Source of the DNA: Bacteroidales bacterium UBA4417 | GTDB taxonomy: Bacteria > Bacteroidota > Bacteroidia > Bacteroidales > UBA4417 | DNA length: 5,541 nt | Assembly (NCBI GenBank): GCA_002389705.1 | Contig: DGQJ01000103.1 | Coordinates: 1 to 5,541, forward strand | Direction: 5' to 3' | Shown here: piece after piece, positions 1 through 5,541 of the stretch | Numbering within the stretch: position 1 is the stretch's first letter | Layout: each line of letters begins with the position of its first letter | Notes under the pieces: model-generated | The model's database searches: none | What the model saw: the letters and a program-made list of their open reading frames with translations, nothing else | What the model was told of the DNA's origin: nothing | Translations under genes and position numbers: made by a program

Positions 1-3000
1 AGGTACGAATTCAGGAACAAAGGGATCGATCTTTTCCTGGATGCACTGGCAAACCTGAATCATAACGAAAAACTTACTTATCCGGTTGTAGCTTTCATCA
101 CCATACCGGCCCATCACTCCGGTCCGGTGCCGGGGTTACATGAAAAAATTGAGTCAGGAGTCCTCGATAATTCCGAAGAACCCAGATTCCTGACACATGG
201 CCTGTTTGAGCCTGATTATGACCCGATTCTGCGCAGACTGAAAGAGAACAGGCTCCTGAATAGCATACAGGACCAGGTTAAGGTTATTTTTGTGCCCAGT
301 TACCTGAATGGAAATGACGGGATATTCAACCTTTCCTATTACGACCTCTTGCCGGGTTTCGACCTGTCAGTTTTTCCTTCGTATTACGAACCTTGGGGAT
401 ATACACCGCTCGAAAGCCTTGTGTTCGGGGTTCCAACCATTACCACTACGCTTGCCGGTTTCGGTTTATGGGTAAGAAGTCTCAATATGGATGCTGGTAT
501 TACCGTAATTGATCGTAACGACGAAAACAATGAATACGTTGTAAATTCGATGGTTTCAGTGATTTTGTCGTACGAAAAAATGTCAGAAATCCGTAAGGCT
601 GAACTTTCAGCTGCTGCTATCAAACTGGCACATACAGCACTCTGGAGCAATCTGCTGATTAATTATAAACAAGCATATTCAATCGCGCTCGAAAAAGTTG
701 CTGACCGCTCCGATCTTTTTCGTGATAAACGCCAGGCAGAAACTGTTCTTAGCACCAATGGCGAAAAAGTTTCGCATCCCGAGTGGCGAAAAATCAGGGT
801 TAGCCATTCATTCCCCGAATCGCTCAACGGTTTGCTCGAACTGAGCCGCAACCTGTACTGGTGCTGGAATACCGAAGCCACTGACTTATTCCGGTTGATA
901 GATCCCTCACATTGGGAGTTTTCGGACCACAACCCGATATCATTACTTGAGTCGTTATCGTTCAGTCAGTTACAGGCACTCGAGAAAAATGCTGACTTTA
1001 TGTCGCGTTTGCAATCCGTAATGACTGATTTCAATGCCTATATGGCGAAAGCCGCTGAAAAGAAAAGTCCTAAAATTGCCTATTTCAGCATGGAATTTGG
1101 CCTGCACGAAAGCATTCAGATATATTCTGGCGGATTGGGTGTGCTGGCTGGCGATTACCTGAAAGAAGCTTCCGATTCGAATGCTGACATGGTTGGTATC
1201 GGGCTTTTGTACCGTTACGGTTATTTTAAACAAACCCTTTCGCCATACGGCGAACAGGTGCCGCAATATTACCCGCAGAAATTTACACACCTTCCCATTA
1301 AGCCCGTGCGCAATGCCAACGGCGAATGGATCATGATAGGTGTTTCTTTGCCCGGACGAGTATTGCACGCTAAAGTTTGGCAACTCGATGTTGGTCGTGT
1401 TCCGCTATACCTGCTCGATGCCGATATTGAAGAGAACTCTGAAGCCGACAGGTTTGTAACGCACCAGTTGTATGGCGGCGACCTCGAAAATCGCTTTAAA
1501 CAGGAATTGCTGCTGGGCGTGGGAGGTATTCGTACCCTCGAAGCCATTGGCATTGAACCTAACCTATACCACTGTAACGAAGGTCACGCTGCCTTCATTG
1601 GCATTGAGCGGCTGCGTACCTATGTGCAAAACCACCAGTTATCATTCCTTCAGGCTATTGAACTGGTAAGAGCCTCCACCTTGTTTACAACCCATACGCC
1701 TGTTCCGGCCGGACACGATGCATTTACCGAGGAACTGCTGCGTACTTATATCCCGCATTATGCAGTGCGTTTAAATATTTCGTGGAATACCTTCATGAAC
1801 CTGGGTCGCTACATCGAAAACCGCAACGACCAGAAGTTCTCCATGAGTGTGCTGGCTGCCAAACTTTCGCAGGAAATGAACGGCGTAAGCCGCATTCACG
1901 GCAGGGTAAGCAGGGAAATGTTCAAGGGTATGTACAACGGATTTTATGAAAATGAAATCCACATTGGTTATGTTACCAATGGAGTGCATCTGCCCACCTG
2001 GGCCAATGCCAAATGGAAAAAATTATATAAACAGGAATTTGGAGCCAATTACCTGCATGATCAGTCAAATCCTGATTTCTGGAAGAAAATTCATAATGTC
2101 CCTGACGAGCGCATCTGGCAAATCAGGGAAGATCTCAGGAGCGAACTGATCAGTTACATCAAAAAGAGCCTCTCCGATTCAATGGGTACCAGTTCCGAAA
2201 ATCCGAAACAAGTGATCCGTGTTGTTGAATCACTGGATGATAAAGCGCTTACCATAGGTTTTGCAAGGCGTTTTGCAACTTACAAACGCGCCCACCTGTT
2301 GTTTTCGAACATCGAACGCCTGGCGCAGATTTTGAGTGATACCGACAGACCTGTTCAGTTTGTATTTGCAGGCAAGGCACATCCTGCAGACAAAGCCGGA
2401 GCTGATTTGATAAAACGTATTGTAGAGGTTTCGCGAATGCCGCAGTTTGTCAGCAAAATTGTGTTCCTCGAAAACTACAACATGGCGATGGCCCGCAAAC
2501 TGGTGCAGGGCGTGGATATCTGGCTCAATACACCTACCCGTCCGCTCGAAGCCAGCGGTACCAGTGGCGAAAAAGCCGTGATGAACGGCGTTGTTAACTT
2601 CAGTGTCCTCGATGGCTGGTGGGCCGAAGGTTACCGCGAGGATGCGGGCTGGGCACTGCAAGAAGAACGTACGTACGAAAATCAGCAGTTCCAGGACGAA
2701 CTCGATGCCGAAACTATCTATAATATCCTGGAGGATGAAATTATTCCTGCCTTCTACGACCGCGATACCGACGGGGTTCCGCACAACTGGGTGAAATATG
2801 TTAAAAACACCATCTCCGGAATAGCGCCTCATTTTACCATGAAACGCCAGCTTGACGATTATTTCGAAAAATATTACCACAAGCTTGCCAACAGGTTTGC
2901 ATTGCTCAGGGATGATGATCATGCCGCATTACGAAGCCTGGCATCGTGGAAATTCAGGATGATCCGCAACTGGGACGGAATCGAAGTAGTGGATATTATT

Positions 3001-3312
3001 TATCCGGATGCTACCAACGAAGAACTCAAACTCGGCGATATTTTTAAAGCTGAACTGGTTCTGAGTTTGGGCGATATAGCTCCCGATGATATCATGATTG
3101 AAATGGTATCGGGGCAAAAAGTAAACGACCAGATGGTTGCCCCCCAGGCAATCCGCGAACTGAGCTTAACCAAAGTGGATGGCAACCTCGCTCATTTTAC
3201 ACTCGAGGTTGAAACTGCGCTGGCTGGTGTATTCGACTTTGCTTTCCGGATTACACCCAAAAATCCGTTGTTGCCTCATCGCATGGATTTTAACCTGGTG
3301 AAATGGGCCTAA
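1..3312 (+). CDS. glgP: Glycogen synthase (GT3) - alpha-glucan phosphorylase (GT35) fusion, 5'-truncated by window
   Basis: Cytoplasmic glycogen enzyme with two catalytic modules. The frame is open from base 1 with no stop, and the residues before the GTG at 127 (RYEFRNKGIDLFLDAL) are typical GT3 sequence. That GTG is therefore internal and the true start lies upstream. Numbering from the first codon, 1103 residues are present. Residues 1 to about 235 are the C-terminal lobe of a GT3 glycogen synthase, with the EPWGYTPLE E-x7-E motif (E130, E138). About 235-268 is a linker. About 270-350 is DUF3417 (LNGLLELSRNLYWCWN). About 355-1000 is a GT35 phosphorylase of the TIGR02094 type: YFSMEFG at 361, HCNEGHAAF from 524, RRFATYKRA near 755-763 and EASGTSGEKA, with K858 as the expected pyridoxal-phosphate lysine. 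About 1005-1103 is a C-terminal beta domain ending LVKWA. The phosphorylase part (about 830 residues) is full length. By comparison with GT3 proteins, roughly 340 N-terminal residues are missing. Phosphorolysis releases glucose-1-phosphate; the synthase module would extend alpha-1,4-glucan from a nucleotide sugar. Identity of both modules is firm; activity of the synthase half cannot be judged without its N-terminal lobe. Confidence 0.95.
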   Translation, partial: RYEFRNKGIDLFLDALANLNHNEKLTYPVVAFITIPAHHSGPVPGLHEKIESGVLDNSEEPRFLTHGLFEPDYDPILRRLKENRLLNSIQDQVKVIFVPSYLNGNDGIFNLSYYDLLPGFDLSVFPSYYEPWGYTPLESLVFGVPTITTTLAGFGLWVRSLNMDAGITVIDRNDENNEYVVNSMVSVILSYEKMSEIRKAELSAAAIKLAHTALWSNLLINYKQAYSIALEKVADRSDLFRDKRQAETVLSTNGEKVSHPEWRKIRVSHSFPESLNGLLELSRNLYWCWNTEATDLFRLIDPSHWEFSDHNPISLLESLSFSQLQALEKNADFMSRLQSVMTDFNAYMAKAAEKKSPKIAYFSMEFGLHESIQIYSGGLGVLAGDYLKEASDSNADMVGIGLLYRYGYFKQTLSPYGEQVPQYYPQKFTHLPIKPVRNANGEWIMIGVSLPGRVLHAKVWQLDVGRVPLYLLDADIEENSEADRFVTHQLYGGDLENRFKQELLLGVGGIRTLEAIGIEPNLYHCNEGHAAFIGIERLRTYVQNHQLSFLQAIELVRASTLFTTHTPVPAGHDAFTEELLRTYIPHYAVRLNISWNTFMNLGRYIENRNDQKFSMSVLAAKLSQEMNGVSRIHGRVSREMFKGMYNGFYENEIHIGYVTNGVHLPTWANAKWKKLYKQEFGANYLHDQSNPDFWKKIHNVPDERIWQIREDLRSELISYIKKSLSDSMGTSSENPKQVIRVVESLDDKALTIGFARRFATYKRAHLLFSNIERLAQILSDTDRPVQFVFAGKAHPADKAGADLIKRIVEVSRMPQFVSKIVFLENYNMAMARKLVQGVDIWLNTPTRPLEASGTSGEKAVMNGVVNFSVLDGWWAEGYREDAGWALQEERTYENQQFQDELDAETIYNILEDEIIPAFYDRDTDGVPHNWVKYVKNTISGIAPHFTMKRQLDDYFEKYYHKLANRFALLRDDDHAALRSLASWKFRMIRNWDGIEVVDIIYPDATNEELKLGDIFKAELVLSLGDIAPDDIMIEMVSGQKVNDQMVAPQAIRELSLTKVDGNLAHFTLEVETALAGVFDFAFRITPKNPLLPHRMDFNLVKWA

Positions 3313-3339
3313 CTGCAAGTTACTGAGGTGTGAGTACAT

Positions 3340-3350
3340 CCGTTAAACGG
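3340..3350. repeat. Short palindrome CCGTTAAACGG in the glgP-fabG gap
   Basis: Five-base arms (CCGTT / AACGG) around a single A, lying 27 nt after the fusion gene stop. Too short and lacking a T-run, so not a terminator. It shares the core CCGTTAA with a second palindrome at 3412-3424, which is why it is listed; the pair could be a regulator binding site for fabG, but matches this short also arise by chance. Confidence 0.3.
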
Positions 3351-3411
3351 AAAACCAACATACCAGCTTCAGGAAATGCCTTCCGGATATTTGGCTGAAT
3401 GCTCATAAATG

Positions 3412-3424
3412 ATTAACCGTTAAT
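3412..3424. promoter_or_regulatory. Possible operator: palindrome ATTAACCGTTAAT upstream of fabG
   Basis: A perfect inverted repeat with 6-base arms (ATTAAC / GTTAAT) around one C, ending 29 nt before the fabG start codon. The size and position suit a dimeric repressor or activator site close to the promoter. The core CCGTTAA (3417-3423) repeats the core of the palindrome at 3340-3350, 77 nt upstream. No regulator is identified; function is inferred from geometry only. Confidence 0.35.
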
Positions 3425-3429
3425 GAATT

Positions 3430-3453
3430 TTATTAAACCATAACAAACAAAAT
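3430..3453 (+). promoter_or_regulatory. A-rich translation leader of fabG without Shine-Dalgarno
   Basis: The bases just before the fabG ATG are almost all A, T and C (AACCATAACAAACAAAAT), with no GGAGG-like element. Unstructured A-rich leaders in place of a Shine-Dalgarno are characteristic of Bacteroidota genes. An in-frame TGA at 3424-3426, with no other ATG between it and 3454, fixes 3454 as the start. Confidence 0.55.
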
Positions 3454-4200
3454 ATGAAACTACTCGATGGAAAAGTAGCCCTGATAACCGGTGCATCCCG
3501 GGGTATTGGCAAAGCTATAGCCCTGGCTTTTGCTCAGGAAGGCGCTTCTGTGGCATTTACGGATATGCGTCGCGACGAAATTATGGAAACTACCGAAAAG
3601 GAAATACAGGCATTAGGCGTAAAAGCAATGGGTTATGCTTCTGACGCCAGTTCTTTTGAAGACAGCGAACGCGTTGTTGACGAAATTGCAAAAGAATTCG
3701 GCCGCATCGATATCCTGGTGAACAACGCAGGAATAACCCGCGATAACCTGCTTATGCGCATGATGGAAGCTGATTGGGACCTGGTAATCAAGGTGAATCT
3801 GAAATCGGTGTTCAACCTCACAAAGGCAGTTCAGAAATACATGCTCAAACAGCGCTCGGGCTCCATCATCAACATGAGTTCGGTGGTGGGTGTTAACGGT
3901 AATGGCGGGCAATCCAACTATTCGGCTTCAAAGGCAGGTTTAATTGGTTTCACCAAATCTATTGCCCAGGAATTAGGCTCACGAAATATTCGTTGCAATG
4001 CCATTGCTCCCGGATACATCGAAACCGAAATGACTGCTAAATTATCAGAAGAAGTTCGTACACAGTGGGCCGCCCAGATTCCGCTTCGCCGCGGAGGCAA
4101 GCCCGAAGATGTTGCAAAAGCATGTGTTTTCTTTGCTTCCGACTTATCAGCTTATGTTACCGGACAGGTACTGAGCGTTTGCGGTGGTATGAGCACCTAG
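3454..4200 (+). CDS. fabG: 3-oxoacyl-[acyl-carrier-protein] reductase FabG
   Basis: NADPH-dependent reduction of 3-oxoacyl-ACP to 3-hydroxyacyl-ACP in the cytoplasmic type II fatty-acid elongation cycle. The 248-residue protein is a classical short-chain dehydrogenase: cofactor-binding TGASRGIG at 12-19, D64 at the adenine-contact position, NNAG at 90-93, and the catalytic tetrad N115, S143, Y156 and K160. These match E. coli FabG N110, S138, Y151 and K155 with a constant offset of five. R134 and R177 fall where E. coli R129 and R172 contact ACP, which favours FabG over other SDR enzymes. The GNGGQSNYSASKAG stretch around the active site is also FabG-like. A small oddity is C243 before the terminal GGM, where Asp or Asn is usual. 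The gene stands 141 nt after the glycogen enzyme and ends 20 nt before a strong terminator, with no other fatty-acid gene in view. An acetoacetyl-CoA reductase or other SDR role remains possible but less likely. Confidence 0.9.
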   Translation: MKLLDGKVALITGASRGIGKAIALAFAQEGASVAFTDMRRDEIMETTEKEIQALGVKAMGYASDASSFEDSERVVDEIAKEFGRIDILVNNAGITRDNLLMRMMEADWDLVIKVNLKSVFNLTKAVQKYMLKQRSGSIINMSSVVGVNGNGGQSNYSASKAGLIGFTKSIAQELGSRNIRCNAIAPGYIETEMTAKLSEEVRTQWAAQIPLRRGGKPEDVAKACVFFASDLSAYVTGQVLSVCGGMST

Positions 4201-4220
4201 TTCATCAACAGATATAAAAT

Positions 4221-4254
4221 AAAAAGCGGGCTCCTTAACGAGGCCCGCTTTTTT
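4221..4254. terminator. Bidirectional intrinsic terminator between convergent genes
   Basis: GCGGGC (4226-4231) pairs with GCCCGC (4243-4248) across an 11-nt loop. The stem is preceded by AAAAA and followed by TTTTTT, which can extend the pairing. On the plus strand the T-run follows the hairpin 20 nt after the fabG stop; on the minus strand the A-run reads as a T-run, so it can also stop transcription from the hemerythrin gene. Confidence 0.9.
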
Positions 4255-4281
4255 ATTGAAACCTGCCGGTATGTATATCAA

Positions 4282-4309
4282 TTTGCAGCGGCATTATTGT
4301 TGCTGCAAA
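4282..4309. repeat. Second hairpin in the convergent intergenic region
   Basis: TTTGCAGC (4282-4289) and GCTGCAAA (4302-4309) are perfect reverse complements. In plus-strand RNA, two G-U pairs and then C-G and A-U extend the stem to 12 pairs with a four-base loop (TTAT). On the minus strand the two wobbles become C-A mismatches. There is no T-run on either side, so it is not a classical terminator. It lies 22 nt beyond the hemerythrin stop and may protect or process that transcript's 3' end, or be a remnant of an extragenic palindrome. Confidence 0.5.
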
Positions 4310-4331
4310 ATCACTCCTACAGATAACCTCA

Positions 4332-4904
4332 TCAGTAATTTCCGGCTAAGGATTTTTTGTTTTCGGCATACAACTTGGAAAGCAGCAGGTAAAATTCAAG
4401 GTGTTTCAGGTGGCCAACCTGCAGGTTTTGTATGTTTTTGAATTTCAAGGTAACCGAATCCTTTTTCTGCTTGTCAAAGTATTTCTCTGCCAGCGGAAGC
4501 AATACTTCATTTTCTGTTTTTATATGATTTTCTTCCAGCATAATATACTGCAACATGCTGTCCGCAAGCTCATCGAAGTTTTGGGTTCGCCCTGATAGGT
4601 AGTCATGCATCTTCTCTTCAATATCGTTCAGGTAACCATGTGCCACCTGGTGTTCTTTTACCAGGTGATAAATGGTATCTTCCGTCCACGGAATATCATA
4701 TTCCAGTATGGCCGGGAACAGGTATTTTTCCTCCTTCTGATGGTGGCAGTTGTCATTGTATGTCCTTAAAAAATCTATGATCTGGCCTATCCGGAATAAA
4801 TCTACCTGGCGGTTATGACGCATTTCAACAGCACATTTTTTCATGGCAAAAAGTATGATAGCCATGGCATCGTGCTCAGCTTTGAGGTCGAAAATGGGAT
4901 TCAT
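4332..4904 (-). CDS. Hemerythrin/HHE-domain protein, probable di-iron binding
   Basis: A 190-residue soluble, all-helical protein with no signal peptide or membrane segment. Its His/Glu spacing fits the hemerythrin (HHE cation-binding) fold: H11 in AEHDAM, H54/H55 with E58/E59 in CHHQKEEKYLFP, H85 and H89 in KEHQVAH, and H127 with E131 in EENHIKTENEVLLP. Two HxxxE motifs plus the central HxxxH resemble the di-iron site of bacterial hemerythrin-like proteins. Residues about 150-190 form an additional tail containing GHLKHLEFYLLL, which I do not recognise as part of the core. Family members bind O2 or NO, or act in iron-sulfur repair (YtfE/RIC) or iron homeostasis; this sequence alone does not choose between them. 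The start is supported by the motif beginning only ten residues in, as is usual for the family; no Shine-Dalgarno is seen. The gene converges on fabG and is preceded by a 358-nt gap, suggesting its own promoter. Confidence 0.88.
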   Translation of the reverse strand: MNPIFDLKAEHDAMAIILFAMKKCAVEMRHNRQVDLFRIGQIIDFLRTYNDNCHHQKEEKYLFPAILEYDIPWTEDTIYHLVKEHQVAHGYLNDIEEKMHDYLSGRTQNFDELADSMLQYIMLEENHIKTENEVLLPLAEKYFDKQKKDSVTLKFKNIQNLQVGHLKHLEFYLLLSKLYAENKKSLAGNY

Positions 4905-5009
4905 GACTTTCAGATTTTAAAGATTGCTAGCTGGTGTGCTACACTGACTTCATGATCAACATGCTTTATCAGTGTTACATTCTGTCCTGATCCTCCACTG
5001 GTTTTTCTT

Positions 5010-5017
5010 CAAAAGTA
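5010..5017 (-). promoter_or_regulatory. Candidate Bacteroidota -7 promoter box for the hemerythrin gene
   Basis: Read on the minus strand this is TACTTTTG, an exact match to the TAnnTTTG -7 element of Bacteroidota primary sigma factors. A start site a few bases downstream would give an untranslated leader of about 100 nt before the ATG at 4904. I see no clear TTTG-type -33 element at the expected distance, and a six-base match in a gap of this size can occur by chance. Confidence 0.4.
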
Positions 5018-5172
5018 TCAAATGCAGGAAGAGGGATTTATTTTATTGAGATTTCTGCTTTATAAAGGTAACACTTTTTACTGTTGAATGCAATAAAGAT
5101 TCACGTGCCAGGCTTTTTCTTCTGAGACAGCGTGTTATAATATGGAAGATATTAATAGTCAATAATAATTCG

Positions 5173-5200
5173 GTCAGATACGGTTCAGCCGTTCCCTGAC
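5173..5200 (-). terminator. Possible weak terminator hairpin after the SDR gene
   Basis: GTCAG (5173-5177) pairs with CTGAC (5196-5200) and ACGG (5180-5183) with CCGT (5189-5192), separated by a 2x3 internal loop and closed by a five-base loop. It lies about 63 nt beyond the SDR stop codon. On the minus strand it is followed by an AT-rich stretch (CGAATTATTATTG) rather than a clean T-run, so termination is possible but unproven. Confidence 0.35.
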
Positions 5201-5262
5201 TGCATAAGCCGGACTGGAAATGTAAACAGGAAATTAGTATTTGGTAGCCGATGGTGGAAACG

Positions 5263-5541
5263 CTATTTTATTCCATAATGAGGCGCCAGTATTTTCATAA
5301 ACCAGGCTGAAGGCAAAATTCGTTTCAGCACCACAGCCAGTTTTTGTTCGGCCGAAGCTATCACATACCTGTGGCAAGGGTTTTTGGCTTCCACAATTCT
5401 AACTAGTTTTCGTGCAAGTACTTCAGGTGGCCATCCGTGGGTTTCATCCTTTTCGATGATGGCAAGCGATTTCCGGAATTGTGCTGCATACGGATCATCA
5501 GCGCTGTTTGCCAGGAAATTACGGCGGTTGGCTGTATTGTT
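5263..5541 (-). CDS. Short-chain dehydrogenase/reductase family protein, C-terminal part only
   Basis: An uninterrupted minus-strand frame enters from the right edge and runs 92 codons to a TAG at 5263-5265. The start and catalytic core are outside the window. The visible part resembles the substrate-binding C-terminal region of classical SDR enzymes of about 270-300 residues: PPEVLARKLVRIVEAKNP, where the family commonly has an E-V-A-x-x-I helix, then P-x-x-RYVIAS, matching the usual P-x-RY-x-x-G element, and a final helical tail rich in Leu/Lys ending HYGIK. A hydrophobic segment (LAVVLKRILPSAWFMKIL) near the end is of a kind often seen in membrane-associated retinol-dehydrogenase-like SDRs. 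Substrate cannot be inferred. It is too different in its C-terminus from the fabG product here to be a recent duplicate (no GGM ending). The SDR family call rests on this tail alone, since neither TGxxxGIG nor YxxxK is visible. Confidence 0.7.
   Translation of the reverse strand, partial: NNTANRRNFLANSADDPYAAQFRKSLAIIEKDETHGWPPEVLARKLVRIVEAKNPCHRYVIASAEQKLAVVLKRILPSAWFMKILAPHYGIK

Larger units (their letters stand above)
4905..5262. other. 358-nt non-coding gap between two minus-strand genes
   Basis: AT-rich DNA in which I find no credible gene. The open frames are only a few codons long (for example 12 codons from 4952 and 7 from 5141 on the plus strand), and there is no tRNA-like or other recognised RNA. 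It contains a candidate promoter box (5010-5017), a hairpin at 5173-5200, an AT-rich inverted repeat (TAATAT / ATATTA, 5138-5154) and a widely spaced 8-base inverted repeat (AGTGTTAC 4971-4978, GTAACACT 5068-5075). The length suggests that the hemerythrin gene is transcribed separately from the dehydrogenase gene upstream. Confidence 0.6.

Noticed and set aside
127..129. GTG as the start codon of the large plus-strand gene
   Set aside because: The frame is open back to base 1 and the preceding 42 codons encode recognisable glycogen synthase sequence, so the GTG is an internal valine.
2230..2922. A 230-codon open frame on the minus strand inside the phosphorylase
   Set aside because: It lies wholly within the conserved GT35 catalytic core on the other strand, and its translation shows no recognisable domain; it is a shadow frame.
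3386..3393. GATATTTG as a -7 promoter box for fabG
   Set aside because: It misses the first base of TAnnTTTG and has no TTG-type -33 element upstream; fabG could equally be read from an upstream promoter.
4256..4441. A 61-codon plus-strand open frame after the terminator
   Set aside because: It overlaps the second hairpin and the 3' end of the hemerythrin gene on the opposite strand, and its translation has no family features.
3454..4904. fabG plus hemerythrin as a functional module
   Set aside because: The genes are convergent with a strong terminator between them, so there is no operon, and no known biochemical link supports joint function.
4971..5075. Inverted repeat AGTGTTAC ... GTAACACT flanking the candidate promoter
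   Set aside because: An 8-base match with 89 nt between the arms is expected about once by chance in a gap of this size; noted in the gap description only.

Overview
The window looks like chromosomal DNA from a member of the Bacteroidota, most likely a Bacteroidales/Marinilabiliales-type organism. This is inferred from four things: the GT3-type glycogen synthase fused to a GT35 phosphorylase; the absence of Shine-Dalgarno sequences, with an A-rich leader before fabG; a perfect TAnnTTTG-type -7 promoter box upstream of the hemerythrin gene; and mid-range GC with AT-rich intergenic DNA. No sequence search was run, so the lineage is a judgement from recognised motifs.

Layout. Positions 1-3312 (+) hold the 3' three quarters of a very large glycogen-metabolism gene. 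Its reading frame is open from the first base, so its start lies outside the window. It encodes the C-terminal lobe of a GT3 glycogen synthase, then a DUF3417 segment, a complete GT35 alpha-glucan phosphorylase and a small C-terminal beta domain. After a 141-nt gap with two short palindromes comes fabG (3454-4200, +), a 3-oxoacyl-ACP reductase with an intact active site. A strong intrinsic terminator that works on both strands (4221-4254) and a second hairpin (4282-4309) separate fabG from a convergent gene. That gene (4332-4904, -) encodes a 190-aa hemerythrin/HHE-domain protein. Upstream of it is a 358-nt non-coding gap with a candidate promoter and a hairpin. The right edge (5263-5541, -) holds the last 92 codons of a second short-chain dehydrogenase, cut by the window end.

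How the parts relate. The fusion enzyme would place glycogen synthesis (from a nucleotide sugar) and phosphorolysis (to glucose-1-phosphate) on one polypeptide. FabG belongs to fatty-acid elongation. The hemerythrin-like protein probably binds a di-iron centre and senses or handles O2, NO or iron. Nothing ties these genes into one pathway; the region reads as ordinary housekeeping chromosome. I saw no mobile element, CRISPR array, tRNA or rRNA. The most notable item is the synthase-phosphorylase fusion. I do not think the window contains an undescribed multi-gene system.
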